Assembly: GCA_964514215.1 (NCBI GenBank)
Contig: CAZEPW010000029.1
Coordinates: 1-42,931, forward strand
Reading direction: 5' to 3'
DNA: 42,931 bases
Source: CAYQUC01 sp964514215
GTDB lineage: Bacteria; Pseudomonadota; Gammaproteobacteria; UBA6429; Thiohalophilaceae
Part shown: one piece after another, positions 40,702 to 42,931 of the stretch
Position numbering within the stretch: the stretch's first letter is position 1
How the letters are laid out: each line of letters opens with the position of its first letter
Translations under genes and position numbers: made by a program
The notes under the pieces: generated by a model
Told to the model about the DNA's origin: nothing
Database searches by the model: none
The model's input: only the letters and a program-made list of their open reading frames with translations

Positions 40702-42774
40702 TTAACGCTGACAACATAAATGTATAGACCACGCATAACGTTTATCTTTAAGTGGTCGAGTGGCATTTATCACCAATGATTCCTGGCGGTTGCGCTTATA
40801 AACAATACTGTAATCGTCTTTATCACGACCACTAAGGTCATATTTGTCTAAAACCTTATCTCGAACACTATCCCACTCGGTATCATCATTAACGTGCTTT
40901 AATTCGTGACTAAATTTCGCTGAATAAATGTTATAAGCACGTTGACCACGTTGATTTTGATCCGGTGTTAATACCAACCTCATATACTGAACGGAACCAT
41001 CACTCATTTTTCTAAAATAGCGCTTACTAGCAGCATGAGAAAAATATTTTTTAGCGCTACGAATATAAACCATAACATTCGGTGGTATGCGAAAATTATT
41101 ACACATCAATGCGTTATGTGCCGTCGGTAAATCCATTCCCAATTTTACACCATACAAAGCCAGTTCATCATAATGTTCATATTCATTTTTCTCTAAATAC
41201 TGCTGACACGTCGCGGCATCTGGCGTGGCTAATTCTTGCATGGCTGTTTTTATCTGTTGTCTGGATTTTTGCATTTTTCTGCGATTACGTTCAGCCTGTC
41301 TTCGCCGTCGATCGATATCACCTTGTTTAAAAGCCTTGTCCAGATTTTTTCCAAACTTGAAAAGATTTTTCAGATCACGTTTTTCATTATCTATTTTAGC
41401 TTTAGCATTTTTTGCAGATATCTGTGAATCAGATAATCCGGTGTATTTAACCGATTGACTATAACGTTTTGCATAACTAAAGCTATTCGTTAACAAATGC
41501 GCTTTATTTTGGTATTGATCAATATTTTTCTCAGTATACATTTCAGTGCAACGTTTAATTCTACAGGAACCTTCGTTCAATAAATAAAATTGACATATTT
41601 TATGTGCTGGCGTGACACGTTTTATTGTATAAGCTTTTGCATCGGGATAAGCCGCAACACTTCCCTGATCGTGTAATACGAATTCAACCGTTGAACCTTT
41701 AATAATAGAACAATTTGGATTACCAAAAAACTCTGTCCTTCCGGCAGATGCCTTCATACTTCGTGTATCTGTCAATATTTGACGAGAAATATCAAAGACA
41801 CCGATACTATCAATATCACCCTTGCGGTATCCGAATAAACTATATAAATACGCTTTTGGTTGTTCGTGATAACTGGTATAAGTTTGCCGACTACCACTTG
41901 GCGTACCTGCTGACACCTTTGATATCGAACCGGTAGTACCCGAAACAATCCAAAAATTTCTCAAATCAGTGAGCTTACGTCCCTTCGCTTTTGGTACATT
42001 GCGCGTTACCGCAGGCGCTGATGAATTCTTCGGAGCAAGTTTTGCTCCCTTCATAATCGAGCGCAATGATGTCTCCGGTGAATCGGGATACATTTCATAA
42101 ACACTTTTTTCTGATATTGTCTTGTCTTGATTTTTTTTTGTCGTAGTGTTTGAAGACGCTAACCGTTGTTGTTTTTTACTAACGGCTTGTTGTGTTGTGA
42201 CGGATGGTTTTTTTTGAGATTCGGCTACTTTTTTTTGATACTCCGCCATTTGTAATTTTAATCTTATAGCAGCCAACTGCGTTTGATGTTTATGCATTAC
42301 CTGCACTTTTTTAGCATAATCTGATGGAATGACGACTTTGGGATCAACAGAAAATGCAGTAAATGCCTGCATGTATTTAGACTTTGCTGTTTTTTTTAAT
42401 GCTGCTTTCATGAGTATTTTACGACTAGGAGTGCGATGCTGTATCTTTAAAATATCTCCCGCTACCGAAACCGTATGTTGACTGATACCATCACAAGCAC
42501 CCTTCATTTCACGTAACGTTAGTGTATTATCTTTAAAGCCTGATTGACTAACCCGCGCCATACAACCATGCTCTAAATAAACAACAATACCTGATAGTCT
42601 TTTTTTCGGTGTTAACCACAAACTCAACTCAATTGTGTGGGACTTATCAACACTGGCACCATTAAAATTACCTTTCCAATTACCAACAAATTCCGATAAA
42701 GCAGTGGCATGCACTGGCACGGTGATGGTTAATAGCACGCATAAAGCGAAAAATCTTCTCCGGTATTCATTCAT
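40702..42774 (-). CDS. Large secreted/periplasmic Lys-rich protein of unknown function
   Basis: 690 aa from the ATG at 42774, chosen because it gives a clean Sec signal peptide (NEYRRRFFALCVLLTITVPVHA); the open frame continues 40 codons upstream to 42894 without sense. A lipocalin-like or beta domain (EFVGNWKGNF) with two cysteines occupies about 30-130. A long basic, Lys/Gln-rich region with likely coiled coil and disorder follows (about 160-290). A Cys-rich central domain lies at about 290-430, then an Arg/Lys-rich helix (RRRRQAERNRRKMQKSRQQI). The final domain has YGVKLGMDLPTAHNAL, a motif of periplasmic sensor-like repeats. No connection to the eCIS is visible except adjacency. I do not recognise the family. 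Confidence 0.75.
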   Translation of the reverse strand: MNEYRRRFFALCVLLTITVPVHATALSEFVGNWKGNFNGASVDKSHTIELSLWLTPKKRLSGIVVYLEHGCMARVSQSGFKDNTLTLREMKGACDGISQHTVSVAGDILKIQHRTPSRKILMKAALKKTAKSKYMQAFTAFSVDPKVVIPSDYAKKVQVMHKHQTQLAAIRLKLQMAEYQKKVAESQKKPSVTTQQAVSKKQQRLASSNTTTKKNQDKTISEKSVYEMYPDSPETSLRSIMKGAKLAPKNSSAPAVTRNVPKAKGRKLTDLRNFWIVSGTTGSISKVSAGTPSGSRQTYTSYHEQPKAYLYSLFGYRKGDIDSIGVFDISRQILTDTRSMKASAGRTEFFGNPNCSIIKGSTVEFVLHDQGSVAAYPDAKAYTIKRVTPAHKICQFYLLNEGSCRIKRCTEMYTEKNIDQYQNKAHLLTNSFSYAKRYSQSVKYTGLSDSQISAKNAKAKIDNEKRDLKNLFKFGKNLDKAFKQGDIDRRRRQAERNRRKMQKSRQQIKTAMQELATPDAATCQQYLEKNEYEHYDELALYGVKLGMDLPTAHNALMCNNFRIPPNVMVYIRSAKKYFSHAASKRYFRKMSDGSVQYMRLVLTPDQNQRGQRAYNIYSAKFSHELKHVNDDTEWDSVRDKVLDKYDLSGRDKDDYSIVYKRNRQESLVINATRPLKDKRYAWSIHLCCQR

Positions 42775-42834
42775 GGCATCGTTTACTCTCAAACTACACA
42801 ATAATGACGAGTTTAAAGCATTAACAAGCCCGAC

Positions 42835-42848
42835 ACCGTCATCCCGGT
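42835..42848 (-). repeat. Degenerate core of the dispersed hairpin repeat
   Basis: On the minus strand this reads ACCGGGATGACGGT, one base different from ACCGGAATGACGGT in copy 1 (63-76). Its surroundings do not match the rest of the 55-base unit. It may be a related short intergenic repeat or a chance match. Confidence 0.35.
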
Positions 42849-42931
42849 CATATTTTAAGCAGAAATATTGGATTATATCCCCTGAAAATACCAATTTTCA
42901 TCATAAAAAGTCCGCTTTTAGGGTTTAATTA

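Noticed and set aside
40861..40935. HELKH in the 690-aa secreted protein as a zinc-metalloprotease motif
   Set aside because: It sits in a strand-like YSAKFSHELKHVNDD segment followed by a D..W..VRDKVLDKYD helix, the layout of a small sensor-type repeat. There is no helix around the motif and no third ligand, so it is likely a chance HExxH.
42635..42928. 97-aa plus-strand frame at the right edge
   Set aside because: Antisense to the signal peptide and first domain of the 690-aa protein, with no features of its own.
1..42931. tRNA, rRNA, CRISPR array, insertion sequence or integrase
   Set aside because: None seen on either strand by eye: no cloverleaf with conserved bases, no regularly spaced repeats, no transposase or integrase protein. 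A covariance-model or repeat-finder search was not possible.

Overview
The window is 42.9 kb of AT-rich DNA with one assembly gap (100 N at 4216-4315). It is dominated by a single, apparently complete, leftward operon for an extracellular contractile injection system (eCIS; the Afp/PVC family of headless phage-tail-like particles). A recognisable RlmA-type 23S rRNA methyltransferase at the left edge, sigma-54 regulation, lipoproteins and Sec signal peptides point to a Gram-negative bacterium, most likely a low-GC gammaproteobacterium. I cannot name the genus.

Layout, left to right. 1-2.3 kb: a hairpin repeat, rlmA (-), a small membrane protein (+) and a lipoprotein (-). 2.5-3.9 kb: a sigma-54-dependent activator of the NtrC/Fis class (-). 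3.9-4.5 kb: intergenic, with a second copy of the hairpin repeat running into the gap. 4.5-39.8 kb: the eCIS operon, all on the minus strand, so it reads from right to left. 40.2-42.8 kb: a small lipoprotein (+) and a large secreted Lys-rich protein (-).

Order of the operon in transcription: a small winged-helix-like protein, a DUF4255/Pvc16-like cap protein, a 458-aa protein with a tandem module, two sheaths, two tube proteins, a DUF5908 mini-protein (32878-33048), a LysM tube/baseplate adaptor (Pvc7-like), a VgrG-like spike hub, PAAR tip, gp25-like wedge, J-like baseplate protein (Pvc11-like), a tail fibre with a self-cleaving S74 chaperone domain, a 65-aa protein, a Pvc12-like baseplate protein, the tape measure, a membrane-anchored von Willebrand A protein, then the cargo half. 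The cargo half has two giant proteins that both begin with the eCIS core (DUF4157) domain and end in different putative nucleic-acid-attacking domains. The 1920-aa protein ends in a PD-(D/E)XK-nuclease-like domain. The 1497-aa protein ends in a zinc-dependent cytidine-deaminase-fold domain (HAE...PCxxC). Each is followed by a small unknown gene that could be its immunity or loading partner, and the Pvc15-like AAA+ ATPase lies between the two pairs.

Control. A textbook sigma-54 promoter (TGGCAC-N5-TTGCT, correct spacing) lies 44 bases in front of the first eCIS gene on the same strand, and a sigma-54 activator gene lies past the far end of the operon. I infer a dedicated regulatory circuit. 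The most interesting content is this combination: one sigma-54-controlled eCIS carrying both a deaminase and a nuclease fused to cargo domains, with candidate cognate partners and an envelope-anchored VWA protein.
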